Shown here: piece after piece, positions 53,360 to 62,233 of the stretch
How positions within the stretch are numbered: the first letter of the stretch is position 1
Layout: every line of letters starts with the position of its first letter
DNA from: Arthrobacter sp. N199823
GTDB lineage: Bacteria > Actinomycetota > Actinomycetes > Actinomycetales > Micrococcaceae
Assembly (NCBI RefSeq): GCF_002929705.1
Contig: NZ_PJIN01000001.1
Coordinates: forward strand, 685,244-749,243
Direction: 5' to 3'
DNA: 64,000 nucleotides
Program-made: the position numbers and the translations under genes
Notes under the pieces: generated by a model
Seen by the model: only the letters and a program-made list of their open reading frames with translations
What the model was told of the DNA's origin: nothing
The model's database searches: none

Positions 53360-54202
53360 ATGCCCGTCGTAACAATGCGCCAGCTGCTTGACAGCGGCGT
53401 CCACTTTGGACACCAGACCCGTCGTTGGAACCCGAAGATGAAGCGATTCATCCTGACGGAGCGCAACGGCATCTACATCATCGACCTGCAGCAGTCACTG
53501 TCTTTCATTGACCGCGCATACGAGTTCACGAAGTCCACCGTTGCACACGGCGGAACCGTACTCTTCGTCGGTACCAAGAAGCAGGCTCAGGAAGCCATCG
53601 CAGAGCAGGCCACTCGTGTTGGCATGCCTTACGTAAACCAGCGCTGGTTGGGCGGTATGCTCACCAACTTCCAGACGGTTTCCAAGCGTATTGCTCGCAT
53701 GAAGGAACTCGAAGAGATCAACTTCGAAGATGTTGCTTCCTCGGGTCACACCAAGAAGGAGCTCTTGCTCCTCAAGCGTGAACTCACCAAGCTGCAGACT
53801 AACCTCGGTGGTATCCGCAACCTGACCAAGGCACCGTCCGTGCTCTGGGTTGTTGACACCCCGAAGGAACACCTCGCCATCGACGAGGCTCACAAGCTGA
53901 AGATCCCCGTTGTTGCCATCTTGGACACCAACTGCAACCCTGACGAAGTTGATTTCCCGATCCCGGGTAACGACGACGCCATCCGCTCCGTTGCACTGTT
54001 GACCCGCGTCATCGCCGATGCTGTTGCAGAAGGCCTGATCGCCCGTAACAACAAGGCAACCGGCAACACCGAAGCACCGGCTGAGCCGTTGGCTGAGTGG
54101 GAGCGCGAACTCCTCGAGGCACCCGCCGCTGAAGCTGCTGTTGAAGCACCGGCCGCTGAAGCTGCTGTTGAGGCTCCCGCCGAAGCTGCAACCGAGAAGT
54201 AA
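53360..54202 (+). CDS. rpsB: 30S ribosomal protein S2
   Basis: Small-subunit protein. From the ATG at 53360 (AAAGGAG upstream): [56 protein letters not shown] and [22 protein letters not shown]. The 280 residues include an acidic, Ala/Glu-rich C-terminal tail of about 45 residues with three repeats of EAPAAEAAV, common in actinobacterial S2. It heads rpsB-tsf-pyrH-frr-cdsA. Confidence 0.97.
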   Translation: MPVVTMRQLLDSGVHFGHQTRRWNPKMKRFILTERNGIYIIDLQQSLSFIDRAYEFTKSTVAHGGTVLFVGTKKQAQEAIAEQATRVGMPYVNQRWLGGMLTNFQTVSKRIARMKELEEINFEDVASSGHTKKELLLLKRELTKLQTNLGGIRNLTKAPSVLWVVDTPKEHLAIDEAHKLKIPVVAILDTNCNPDEVDFPIPGNDDAIRSVALLTRVIADAVAEGLIARNNKATGNTEAPAEPLAEWERELLEAPAAEAAVEAPAAEAAVEAPAEAATEK

Positions 54203-54267
54203 GAATCTTTTCCCGGTAGCCCTGATGGATTCATCCATCTAAGTTGCCACCCAAGGAATCAGACGCT

Positions 54268-54306
54268 GGCAGGATCGCACCGCTCACAAGGCACAGCGGT
54301 CCTGCC
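54268..54306 (+). terminator. Hairpin between rpsB and tsf
   Basis: GGCAGGA...CCGCT pairs with AGCGG TCCTGCC across a 10-base loop, with an unpaired 5-base bulge on the left. No T-tract follows within 15 bases. It could trim or partly stop read-through between the two genes. Confidence 0.5.
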
Positions 54307-54360
54307 AGAACTGGCCTACTGCTTATTTACATACTTAAACATTTACACTGAGGGGTTCAC

Positions 54361-55188
54361 ATGGCGAACTACACCGCCGCTGATATTAAGGCTCTGCGCG
54401 AGCGCACGGGCGCAGGCATGATGGACGTCAAGAAGGCTCTCGACGAGGCCAACGGCGACGCCGACAAGGCCATGGAGCTCATCCGCATCAAGGGCCTCAA
54501 GGGTGCCACCAAGCGCGAAGGCCGTTCAACTGCTGAAGGCCTCGTTGCCGCAGCTGTTGAAGGTGGCGTTGGTGTCATGGTTGAGGTCGCTTGCGAAACT
54601 GACTTCGTTGCCAAGGCTGCTCCCTTCATCGAATTTGCCAACACGGTTCTGGCCACGGCTGTCGCCTCCGGTGCAGCCGATGTTGAGACCCTGCTGGCTG
54701 TTGACGTTGATGGCAAGCCCATGTCTGAGGCTGTCATTGCAGCCGGCGCACTGTTGGGCGAAAAGGTTGCCATCCGCCGCCTGGCCCGCATTGAGGGTGC
54801 AACTGTTGACGCTTACCTGCACAAGACTTCCAAGGACCTCCCGGCCCAGGTTGGCGTGCTGTTCGCTATTGACGGTGACAACCAGGAAGTCGCTCACGAC
54901 GTAGCCGTGCACATTGCTGCAATGTCCCCGACATTCCTGACCCGCGACGAAGTTGCTGCTGACGTCGTCGAAAGCGAACGCCGCATCGCTGCAGAAACCG
55001 CACAGGCAGAAGGCAAGCCTGAAGCTGCTATGACGAAGATCGTTGAAGGCCGCTTGACCGGCTTCTTCAAGGAAATCGTTCTGGTTGACCAGCCCTTCGC
55101 TAAGGATTCCAAGAAGAGCGTTGCCGCTGTTCTGTCCGAAGCTGGCGTCAAGCCTGTTGCCTTCGCACGCTTCCGCGTCGGAGCATAA
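54361..55188 (+). CDS. tsf: Translation elongation factor Ts
   Basis: Nucleotide exchange factor for EF-Tu. N-terminal UBA-like ADIKALRERTGAGMMDVKKALDEANGD, the second signature EVACETDFVAKAAPF, and the dimerisation core to the end. 275 residues, normal. GAGGGG lies upstream of the ATG. Confidence 0.97.
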   Translation: MANYTAADIKALRERTGAGMMDVKKALDEANGDADKAMELIRIKGLKGATKREGRSTAEGLVAAAVEGGVGVMVEVACETDFVAKAAPFIEFANTVLATAVASGAADVETLLAVDVDGKPMSEAVIAAGALLGEKVAIRRLARIEGATVDAYLHKTSKDLPAQVGVLFAIDGDNQEVAHDVAVHIAAMSPTFLTRDEVAADVVESERRIAAETAQAEGKPEAAMTKIVEGRLTGFFKEIVLVDQPFAKDSKKSVAAVLSEAGVKPVAFARFRVGA

Positions 55189-55237
55189 TTACACAATTGT
55201 GAACCGCACCCTTTAGTGCGATAACAAGGATGTGACG

Positions 55238-55274
55238 AAGAAGGGGTGGCCGCAAACTGCGGTTGCCCCTTCTT
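55238..55274 (+). terminator. Terminator after tsf
   Basis: AAGAAGGGG (55238-55246) and CCGCA pair with TGCGG and CCCCTTCTT (55266-55274), leaving small internal mismatches. The right arm is T-rich at its end (CTTCTTTG). Separates rpsB-tsf from pyrH. Confidence 0.8.
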
Positions 55275-55447
55275 TGCGCCCAAGCATCGGATATGATCTT
55301 AGACGCACCTCCTGCGCCGGTACCGCCCGGCGTGGCGCGATTGCAGCCTGCATCAAGCATCAAGCATCAAGCACAATGGCACGTAGCAGTTGGTATCGAG
55401 AGCACCCCAACACCAGCAGCCAAATATCTGTACCCACGGAAGGCACT

Positions 55448-56209
55448 ATGACCACGAATATTTCGCAGACAGAGCAGAGTAGCGCAGCACCTACAGCGGG
55501 AGTCACCAAACGCCGTCGTGTGTTGCTGAAGCTCTCCGGCGAGGTCTTTGGCGCAGGCAAGCTCGGCGTTGATCCCGATACCATCCGCGGCATTGCCAAG
55601 CAGATCGCCAGCACCGTCGGCCAGGTCGAGGTGGCCATTGTTGTAGGTGGCGGCAACTTCTTCCGCGGCGCCGAACTCTCCGCTTCCGGTATGGACCGCT
55701 CCCGCGCGGACTACATGGGCATGCTTGGCACCGTCATGAACTGCCTGGCTCTGCAGGACTTCCTCGAGCAGGCAGGCGTGGACACCCGTGTCCAGAGCGC
55801 CATCACCATGGGCCAGGTTGCCGAAGCCTACATCCCGCGGCGTGCCATCCGTCACATGGAAAAGGGCCGTGTTGTCATCTTCGGCGCTGGCGCCGGTCTG
55901 CCGTACTTCTCCACCGACACCGTGGCTGCCCAGCGTGCGCTGGAAGTCCACGCTGACGAGGTCCTCATGGCCAAGAATGGTGTTGACGGCGTCTACACCG
56001 CTGACCCTAAAAAGGACCCCACCGCCGTCAAGCTGGACAGCCTCAGCTACGACGAGGCTATGGCCCGTGACATCCGCGTCATGGACCAGACAGCGTTCAG
56101 CCTGTGCAAGGACAACAACGTGAACATGCTGGTCTTTGGCATGGAAGGCGAAGGCAATGTAGCCCGCGCCATCCTCGGTGAAGAACTGGGTACCCGGGTC
56201 ACCCCGTAA
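55448..56209 (+). CDS. pyrH: UMP kinase
   Basis: Hexameric amino-acid-kinase-fold enzyme making UDP. From the ATG at 55448: [75 protein letters not shown] and [17 protein letters not shown]. 253 residues with a Thr/Ser-rich head of about 20. The 70 codons upstream in frame are non-coding. Confidence 0.96.
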   Translation: MTTNISQTEQSSAAPTAGVTKRRRVLLKLSGEVFGAGKLGVDPDTIRGIAKQIASTVGQVEVAIVVGGGNFFRGAELSASGMDRSRADYMGMLGTVMNCLALQDFLEQAGVDTRVQSAITMGQVAEAYIPRRAIRHMEKGRVVIFGAGAGLPYFSTDTVAAQRALEVHADEVLMAKNGVDGVYTADPKKDPTAVKLDSLSYDEAMARDIRVMDQTAFSLCKDNNVNMLVFGMEGEGNVARAILGEELGTRVTP

Positions 56210-56332
56210 ATATCCGGCAGACCTACCGACTGGCGGGGCGCTGCGGCGCGCCCGTCACGGTAGGATGGTTTCAGAATTGCCGTGGGCATGTGCCGCGGAA
56301 AGTAGTAGAGACACTTATTGAGGGAGAGACGC

Positions 56333-56890
56333 GTGATCGAAGATACCTTGCTCGAAGCCGAAGAGAAGATGGACAAGGCCGTTGAGGTAGCCAAGGAAGA
56401 ATTCTCCGCGGTTCGCACCGGCCGGGCCAACCCTGCCATGTTCCACAAGGTCATGGTTGAGTACTACGGTTCACCAACCCCCTTGCAGCAGCTCGCCTCC
56501 TTCGCTGTTCCGGAGGCTCGCACCTTGCTCATCACGCCGTTCGACAAGACGGCCATGCATGACATTGAGCGTGCCCTGAGCTCCTCTGAAGTGGGTGCGA
56601 ACCCGTCCAATGACGGTAACGTCATCCGCATCATGATGCCGGAACTGACCCAGGAACGCCGCAAGGAATACGTCAAGATTGTGCGCACCAAGGGTGAGGA
56701 CGCCAAGATTTCCGTCCGCAACGTCCGCCGCAAGGCCAAGGAGCAGCTGGACAAGCTGGTCAAGGATGGCGACGCTGGCGAAGATGATGGCAATCGTGCC
56801 GAGAAGGAATTGGACGCGCTGACCAAGTCTCACACGGAGAACATCGATGAGTTGCTCAAGCGCAAGGAAGTCGAGCTTCTCGAGGTCTAA
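56333..56890 (+). CDS. frr: Ribosome recycling factor
   Basis: Splits post-termination ribosomes with EF-G. IEDTLLEAEEKMDKAVEVAKEEFSAVRTGRANPAMF, YYGSPTPLQQLASFAVPEARTLLITPFD and RKEYVKIVRTKGEDAKISVRNVRRKAKEQL are all typical. GTG at 56333 with GAGGGAGA upstream; 185 residues. Its TAA shares a base with the cdsA ATG (TAATG). Confidence 0.97.
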   Translation: MIEDTLLEAEEKMDKAVEVAKEEFSAVRTGRANPAMFHKVMVEYYGSPTPLQQLASFAVPEARTLLITPFDKTAMHDIERALSSSEVGANPSNDGNVIRIMMPELTQERRKEYVKIVRTKGEDAKISVRNVRRKAKEQLDKLVKDGDAGEDDGNRAEKELDALTKSHTENIDELLKRKEVELLEV

Positions 56891-58710
56891 TGAAGGACCC
56901 AAAGCGCACGCCGGCCGGTTCCGACAAGGAGCCGGCCGCGTCAAATCCGGACGTCGAGCTGGTTCCGTCGCCAGCCGACTATCAATTTCCTTCTCGGAAA
57001 GCACGCCGTCAAGCTGAACTGACTGGCATGATTCCCATCATCGTGCCCAAAAAGAGCGTGCCTGAGTCTTCTGTGCCCTTGGCCCCTGTGGCAGCGGTGC
57101 AGGAATCAACTGATTCAAAGGCTCCCGTTTCCGAGGACGCTACGGCGCGCCCTAAGAAGAGCAAAGGCCCCAAGAAGAACGACGGCGGCACTCGCCAAGG
57201 TGCCGCTGGCACCGACAGCGTCGATGCCACAGGCGCCGAGACTTCCGAGACCGGGGCCTCAGACTCGGAGACAGCAGCGGCTCAAACTGTGGATGCTGGT
57301 GAGCCCAACACTGACAGCGCCAGCACCAATGTCTCAGCCACCGAGCAATCCACCGTTGACTCATCTGAGAAGGCTGAGAAGGCTGAGAAGTCTGAAATAT
57401 CTCAGACATCTGAGAAATCTGAGACGCCAAAGAAGCCCAAGCAGGCACAACCCGCTACGCCATCCACAACGCAAGAGCAGGAAGAAGCGGCAGTAGCCGC
57501 AATTTCCCAGGCCAGCAAGGATAGCGACACGGACACTGTCTCCGGCAACGGTGCAGACAACGGCACAGATGACGGCGCGCCCAGTGCCGCTCATGACGGA
57601 ACAGCAACTGCCACGGAGACCAGCACGGTTGAGTCCGTGGTGGAGAAGGGTGCTGTCCAGGATATTGTTCTGGACGATGACACTCCTGCTGGCCTCGCCG
57701 AAGCAGCGGCGCCTGAAGAGCTTGTGCCTGCTATGGCAGGTGCCGCACCGGGTCCGGTCTCCGCATTCCAGGTGACGGGCCTTCCCGTCATCCCTGTTCC
57801 GGGGGCCCCCATCGCGGGAATGCCTGCTGGTGCCACAGCCCTGAAGCTGCCACGAACCCCCAAGGCTGGACGGGACCTTCCAGCGGCCATCACCGTTGGT
57901 ATTCTCTTGCTGGTGGTAGTCCTTGGTCCGATGCTTTTCTTCCCCGTTGCTTTTGTAGTTGTAGCCACAGTATTTGCGTGTCTTGGTGTCTGGGAAGTTA
58001 CTCGAGCAATTGCCGGGCGAGGGATCAAGGCTCCCTTGACACCTGTCATGGTAGGAGCCTTGGCCATGCCAGCGTCGGCTTATTTTGCCGGCTCTGAGGG
58101 GCTGCTATTCGCTCTCGTTGCCAGCGCTGGTGCCACTGTTTTGTGGCGTTCTTTGGATCCGGAGCCGGGTGCCGTCAAGAGCATCCTGTCCGGTGTTTTC
58201 TCCTTGATGTGGATACCGTTCCTGCTGAGCTTTGTTTTCTTGATGCTGCGCGGGGAAGACGGCCCAACGGTAGGATTGACGCTGGATCTGGCCCACGTGA
58301 ACCCAGGCGTGGTTCAGGTGATCATCATGCTTCTGCTGGTGGTTGCCAACGATACCTTTGGTTACTTGGTGGGTGTGTTGTTTGGAAAACATCCCATGGC
58401 ACCAAAAATTAGTCCGAAAAAATCCTGGGAAGGATTTGCCGGGTCGCTGGGTGGAGCTACCTTGGTAGCCATTCCCGCAACCGTGTTTCTTCTGGACCAG
58501 CACTGGTGGGTGGGCTTGGCCCTGGCCATCGGCATGGTCTTTGCCGGAACTGGAGGAGACTTCGCCGAGTCTATGGTGAAGCGCGAACTCGGCGTCAAGG
58601 ACATGAGCAACCTCCTGCCCGGCCATGGGGGAGTTATGGACCGGCTGGACTCCATCTTGTTTGCTGCTCCCGTGGCTTACGCGATCTTTACTGTTTTAGG
58701 CCAGTTCTAA
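56890..58710 (+). CDS. cdsA: Phosphatidate cytidylyltransferase with long disordered N-terminal region
   Basis: Makes CDP-diacylglycerol. The catalytic part is residues about 330-606, with eight or so helices and the family signature near the end: SMVKRELGVKDMSNLLPGHG and GVMDRLDS. The first 330 residues are low complexity: Ser, Thr, Ala, Glu and Asp with repeats such as EKAEKAEKSEISQTSEKSE. A normal CdsA has about 270-300 residues. One-base overlap with frr. Confidence 0.93.
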   Translation: MKDPKRTPAGSDKEPAASNPDVELVPSPADYQFPSRKARRQAELTGMIPIIVPKKSVPESSVPLAPVAAVQESTDSKAPVSEDATARPKKSKGPKKNDGGTRQGAAGTDSVDATGAETSETGASDSETAAAQTVDAGEPNTDSASTNVSATEQSTVDSSEKAEKAEKSEISQTSEKSETPKKPKQAQPATPSTTQEQEEAAVAAISQASKDSDTDTVSGNGADNGTDDGAPSAAHDGTATATETSTVESVVEKGAVQDIVLDDDTPAGLAEAAAPEELVPAMAGAAPGPVSAFQVTGLPVIPVPGAPIAGMPAGATALKLPRTPKAGRDLPAAITVGILLLVVVLGPMLFFPVAFVVVATVFACLGVWEVTRAIAGRGIKAPLTPVMVGALAMPASAYFAGSEGLLFALVASAGATVLWRSLDPEPGAVKSILSGVFSLMWIPFLLSFVFLMLRGEDGPTVGLTLDLAHVNPGVVQVIIMLLLVVANDTFGYLVGVLFGKHPMAPKISPKKSWEGFAGSLGGATLVAIPATVFLLDQHWWVGLALAIGMVFAGTGGDFAESMVKRELGVKDMSNLLPGHGGVMDRLDSILFAAPVAYAIFTVLGQF

Positions 58711-58774
58711 GGCTAGGACCCTGTGCCATGCAGCGTGAGTTGCACCTCTGACGAGAAAAATTCAAGGAATGACT

Positions 58775-59374
58775 GTGACTGTGGAAGAAACAACCCGGAC
58801 CAACTCCAAGTTCAAACTGGTGGGTCCCAAGGACGTTGGCTACAACGTCAAGCAAGTGGACGTGTTCTTGGAGCGCGCCCGCGCATACTTCCTGAACACG
58901 GATACTCATGGGAAGGCCATCACCAGCCGCGACGTGCGAACAGCCTCCTTTGATCCCGCCCGCGGCGGCTACAGTGCTCAGGCCGTTGACGCCGCCATGG
59001 ACCGGATCGAAGATGAGTTTGTGCTGCGTGAAAAGGAACTGCTGATCGCAGACCAGGGCGAGAAAGCCTGGATGATGAAGATTGGCAAGACAGCGTCAGT
59101 GTTGCGCGCCCGCTTGCACCGTCCCGACGGAGAGCGTTTCCGTCGCCCGTCCAAGCGCAACGCACAAAGCTACAGTGTTGAAGACGTGGATCTGCTGTGC
59201 CGCGAACTTCTTGTCTACATTGAAGACAACGGCGAGCTCAGCGTTGATGTTGTGCGCCGTGCAGTGTTTGCCCCCGCACATGGTGGCGAGGGCTACGAGG
59301 AGAGCCAGGTCGACGCATTCCTCGATCGCGTAGTGGAGCTTATGGCGTCGATTGACCCGGTGCCCGGAAAATAG
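58775..59374 (+). CDS. DivIVA-domain protein
   Basis: Contains several DivI1A-type units: KLVGPKDVGYNVKQVDVFLERARAYF, SFDPARGGYSAQAVDAAMDRIEDEF, SYSVEDVDLLCRELLVYI and FAPAHGGEGYEESQVDAFLDRVVELM. These short repeats are coiled-coil and polar-localising in actinobacterial DivIVA. GTG at 58775 lies 6 bases after AAGGA; the ATG at 58769 touches it. 199 residues. Placed after cdsA. Confidence 0.83.
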   Translation: MTVEETTRTNSKFKLVGPKDVGYNVKQVDVFLERARAYFLNTDTHGKAITSRDVRTASFDPARGGYSAQAVDAAMDRIEDEFVLREKELLIADQGEKAWMMKIGKTASVLRARLHRPDGERFRRPSKRNAQSYSVEDVDLLCRELLVYIEDNGELSVDVVRRAVFAPAHGGEGYEESQVDAFLDRVVELMASIDPVPGK

Positions 59375-59391
59375 CAATGGCTCAACGCCGT

Positions 59392-60891
59392 TCAGCTGGC
59401 CTGTGATCTGGGATTCTCCTGTGCCAGAGGCCGCTCTGGCACATGTAGTTTTGTCATAAACCGTGAGAGCGATGCGCTGCGCCGGTGCTTGGTCGCCTTC
59501 GAGACCACAATAGTGACTATAAAGGCGGCCGGCACTGTCCATGCAGCGGGCTGCGTCAGGACATCGCGCCACGGGGAGTCCATGCCCATCCGTGAGCCTG
59601 CCAGGATGGCGGCACCGCATAGCACCGCCCCCGTGAGCATTCCGGCAACCGCACCGGCATCTGTCAGTCCGCGCCACCATATCCCCAGCAACAGTAGGGG
59701 GCAGATGGTTGAAGCCGTGAAAGCAAAGACAAGGCCCACACTGCCCGCCAGGGCCAGCGAATCGGTCATCATGGCAAAACCGAAAGGCACCACGGCGGCC
59801 AGGACGGCTGCCAGTCTGAAACCCCTCACGCTTCCGCCCAGTAGGTCCTGACTGATGACACCTGCCAGTGAGACCACCAAACCCGAGGTTGTAGACAGGA
59901 ATGCGGCGAAGGCGCCGGCAACCACAAGGGCCGAGAGTAAGTCTCCGCCCAGGCCACCAATCAGCGCGCCCGGCAGCAAAAGCACCGTTGCGTCGGGAGA
60001 GCCACCTTCTGCAAGTGAAGGCAGGAACACCCTTCCCAACACTCCGTAGATGGTGGGGAAGATGTAAAAAATCGAGAGTAACCCCAGAACTATCAGGGTG
60101 GTGCGGCGGGCGGCTGCGCCGTCGGGGTTGGTATAGAACCGCACCAGCACATGAGGCAGGCCGAGCGTGCCAAAGAGCAGCGCGATCAGCAAGGAAAGAG
60201 TTCGATACGTCGAGCCGCCGTCGATTGCTTCAGGTGGCGGGAACAGCTCGGTGCCGGCCGGGATGATGGGGCCGCTGCCACCGCCACTGAGCGTCAACAG
60301 GATGAAAATGATTGGGACCGCCAAAGCAGTGAGCTTGAGCCAGTACTGGAAGGCCTGTACAAACGTGATGGACCGCATGCCGCCCGTGACCACCGTCAAA
60401 ACCACCACCAACACCACAGCCCCCGCGCCCACCCACGACGGCAGGCCTGTGGTGGTGCGAATGGTGAGAGCGGCCCCGTGCAATTGCGGGACTATGTAAA
60501 ACCAGCCCACTATGACGACCAGAATGCTGGTGACATACCGGGCGGTGCTGGATTCAAGCCTGGCCTCGGCGAAATCGGGGATGGTGTACGCCCCGGAGCG
60601 GCGCAGAGGTGCTGCCACAAAGAACAGCAGCATCAGGTAGCCGGCGGTGTAGCCGATGGGGAACCACAAGGCATCGATTCCAGAGATGACGATCAAGCCA
60701 GCGATGCCCAGAAAGCTTGCCGCTGAAAGGTACTCCCCGCCAATGGCTGATGCGTTCCACCAGGGTTTGACGGTCCGTGAGGCTACGTAGAAGTCGCTGG
60801 TGGTGCGGGAGACTCGAAGTCCGTAAAAGCCAATGACAGCTGTGACCACAGAGACCACTATCAGTGCCGCATACCCAATGGCCGGGTTCAC
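59392..60891 (-). CDS. Solute:sodium symporter (ActP/SSS family)
   Basis: Thirteen-helix LeuT-fold symporter of 499 residues. ASRTVKPWWNASAIGGEYLSAASFLGIAG is the typical first repeat, AFAAFLSTTSGLVVSLAGVISQDLLGG the sodium-site region. GLPHVLVRFYTNPD matches monocarboxylate or acetate permeases. GTG start overlaps the upstream small membrane gene (GTGA). It probably imports acetate or another monocarboxylate, controlled by the LytS/LytR-like system upstream. Confidence 0.88.
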   Translation of the reverse strand: MNPAIGYAALIVVSVVTAVIGFYGLRVSRTTSDFYVASRTVKPWWNASAIGGEYLSAASFLGIAGLIVISGIDALWFPIGYTAGYLMLLFFVAAPLRRSGAYTIPDFAEARLESSTARYVTSILVVIVGWFYIVPQLHGAALTIRTTTGLPSWVGAGAVVLVVVLTVVTGGMRSITFVQAFQYWLKLTALAVPIIFILLTLSGGGSGPIIPAGTELFPPPEAIDGGSTYRTLSLLIALLFGTLGLPHVLVRFYTNPDGAAARRTTLIVLGLLSIFYIFPTIYGVLGRVFLPSLAEGGSPDATVLLLPGALIGGLGGDLLSALVVAGAFAAFLSTTSGLVVSLAGVISQDLLGGSVRGFRLAAVLAAVVPFGFAMMTDSLALAGSVGLVFAFTASTICPLLLLGIWWRGLTDAGAVAGMLTGAVLCGAAILAGSRMGMDSPWRDVLTQPAAWTVPAAFIVTIVVSKATKHRRSASLSRFMTKLHVPERPLAQENPRSQAS

Positions 60892-61280
60892 TTTTCCTCC
60901 ACCAAGTCCCGGTACTGATCTTCATTCTTCGTGGCAGCCCTGACATACAGCCAGGCACAAATGCCGATGATGGGATACGCGCCTACCCCGAGCAATAGCC
61001 ATGGCGCGGGGACGCCCAGAATTCGCCAATCGGTGAAAAGTGGAACCCAGCGCACCAAGGCCCAGCACACCAGGAGTGAGGCCATGAAACCGGCGGTGAC
61101 CACCAACCCCAGCCGCAATTGGGAACGGATCAAGGACTGTACCATGACCTCTCCCACGGCGGTTTGTTCAGCAACTTCTTGTGAAACGCTGGTTTCGGCG
61201 AAGACGTGCCGGGCCTGTGTTCGCGGCGCTGCCACCCTGACGCGACCCCGGGCCGGGGGGCGGCTGGGGCCGATGTTCAC
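60888..61280 (-). CDS. Small two-helix membrane partner of the symporter
   Basis: From the GTG at 61280 it has 130 residues: a basic, Pro-rich head, then two helices (about 55-75 and 88-112) with SLIRSQLRLGLVVTAGFMASLLVCW and LLGVGAYPIIGICAWLYVRAATKNEDQYRDLVEEK. It resembles the DUF485/YjcH-type subunit in position and topology. The GTG overlaps the regulator stop and its TGA overlaps the symporter start, so all three are coupled. Confidence 0.75.
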   Translation of the reverse strand: MNIGPSRPPARGRVRVAAPRTQARHVFAETSVSQEVAEQTAVGEVMVQSLIRSQLRLGLVVTAGFMASLLVCWALVRWVPLFTDWRILGVPAPWLLLGVGAYPIIGICAWLYVRAATKNEDQYRDLVEEK

Positions 61281-62005
61281 GGCGCCGGCCGCACGCGGGT
61301 GGCCTGCAAATGTTCGCGCAGCACTGGCACGTGCCTGCGGCTGACCGGCAGGACCGCGTTGCCCACAGACACTGTTGGTTTGGCAGCGCTGAGCTTCAAC
61401 GCGGTAACAAACGCCATGCACACCAGATACGACCGGTGAATGCGGACAAAACCAGAGTCAGCCCAGCGTAATTCCAAATCGGTCAACGGGACACGGATAA
61501 GGTAGCTGGCCTCGGCGGTGTGCAACCGGGCGTAGTCACCCTGAGCCTGAACAAACTTCACCTCGTCGAGCCTGATGATCCGGCTGATACCACCTTGATC
61601 CACGGTGATCATCTCCACGTCTTCGGCAGCCACTGAGGGGTGGGCCACCAGCTCCACCACTCGGTCCACTGTGCGGGTCAACCGTTCGGTCCGCAGCGGC
61701 TTGAGGAGGTAATCAACGGCGGCCAGTTCGAAGGCTTCCAGGGCCCGGTCGTCGTCGGCCGTGACAAACACGACGACGGGCGGGTTGCTTCCCCGGCCAA
61801 TCACCTCTGCCAACTCCAACCCTGACAGCCCGGGCATGTGAATGTCCAGGAACACCGCGTCAACTCTATGTACTGCCAGCAGCGCCAATGCTGCGGCACC
61901 GCTCATGGCCCGGTGGATGGTGCCTACCCTCGGGTCGCGACCCAAAAGAAACGCCAACTCTTCCACAGCGGGCAACTCGTCGTCGGCGACCAGGACATTA
62001 ATCAT
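61277..62005 (-). CDS. LytTR-family response regulator
   Basis: Receiver domain (1-120) with DDE at 8-10, phospho-acceptor Asp54 in AVFLDIHMPGLSG, and Lys in YLLKPLR. The LytTR DNA-binding domain follows at about 140-235: IRLDEVKFVQAQGDYARLHTAEASYLIRVPLTDLE and FVRIHRSYLVCMAFV. 242 residues. Partner of the LytS-like kinase to its right. Confidence 0.9.
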   Translation of the reverse strand: MINVLVADDELPAVEELAFLLGRDPRVGTIHRAMSGAAALALLAVHRVDAVFLDIHMPGLSGLELAEVIGRGSNPPVVVFVTADDDRALEAFELAAVDYLLKPLRTERLTRTVDRVVELVAHPSVAAEDVEMITVDQGGISRIIRLDEVKFVQAQGDYARLHTAEASYLIRVPLTDLELRWADSGFVRIHRSYLVCMAFVTALKLSAAKPTVSVGNAVLPVSRRHVPVLREHLQATRVRPAP

Positions 62006-62112
62006 GGGGCTAAGCCTAACGGCCGCGGGGCCCCAAACGTGGGCCCACGCCCGCTAGGGGCCCGCGGCGAGCTTGCGAGCGGTGGGGGCGGGTGGGGAGA
62101 AGCGAGTTTAGG

Positions 62113-62227
62113 GGAGGGCGTAAGGCGCTAACCTCCGAGGGGCCCGACGCGAGCCCGGGAGCGGTGGGAGGGCGTAAGGCGCTAACCTCCGAGGGGCCCG
62201 CCTGAGCGACGCGAGCCCGGGAGCGGT
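62113..62227. repeat. Interspersed direct repeats between kinase and regulator genes
   Basis: GGAGGGCGTAAGGCGCTAAC and its extension to GGGGCCCG occurs at 62113-62146 and 62167-62200 (period 54). GACGCGAGCCCGGGAGCGGT occurs at 62146-62165 and 62208-62227. Within a unit GGAGG and CCTCC can pair. The adjacent 62041-62110 is also G-rich. The 228-base gap holds nothing else that I can see. Confidence 0.88.
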
Positions 62228-62233
62228 CAAGCC

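Noticed and set aside
55232-55447. 72-codon extension of pyrH
   Set aside because: It starts inside the tsf terminator and contains the GCATCAA repeat. The ATG at 55448 fits the family.
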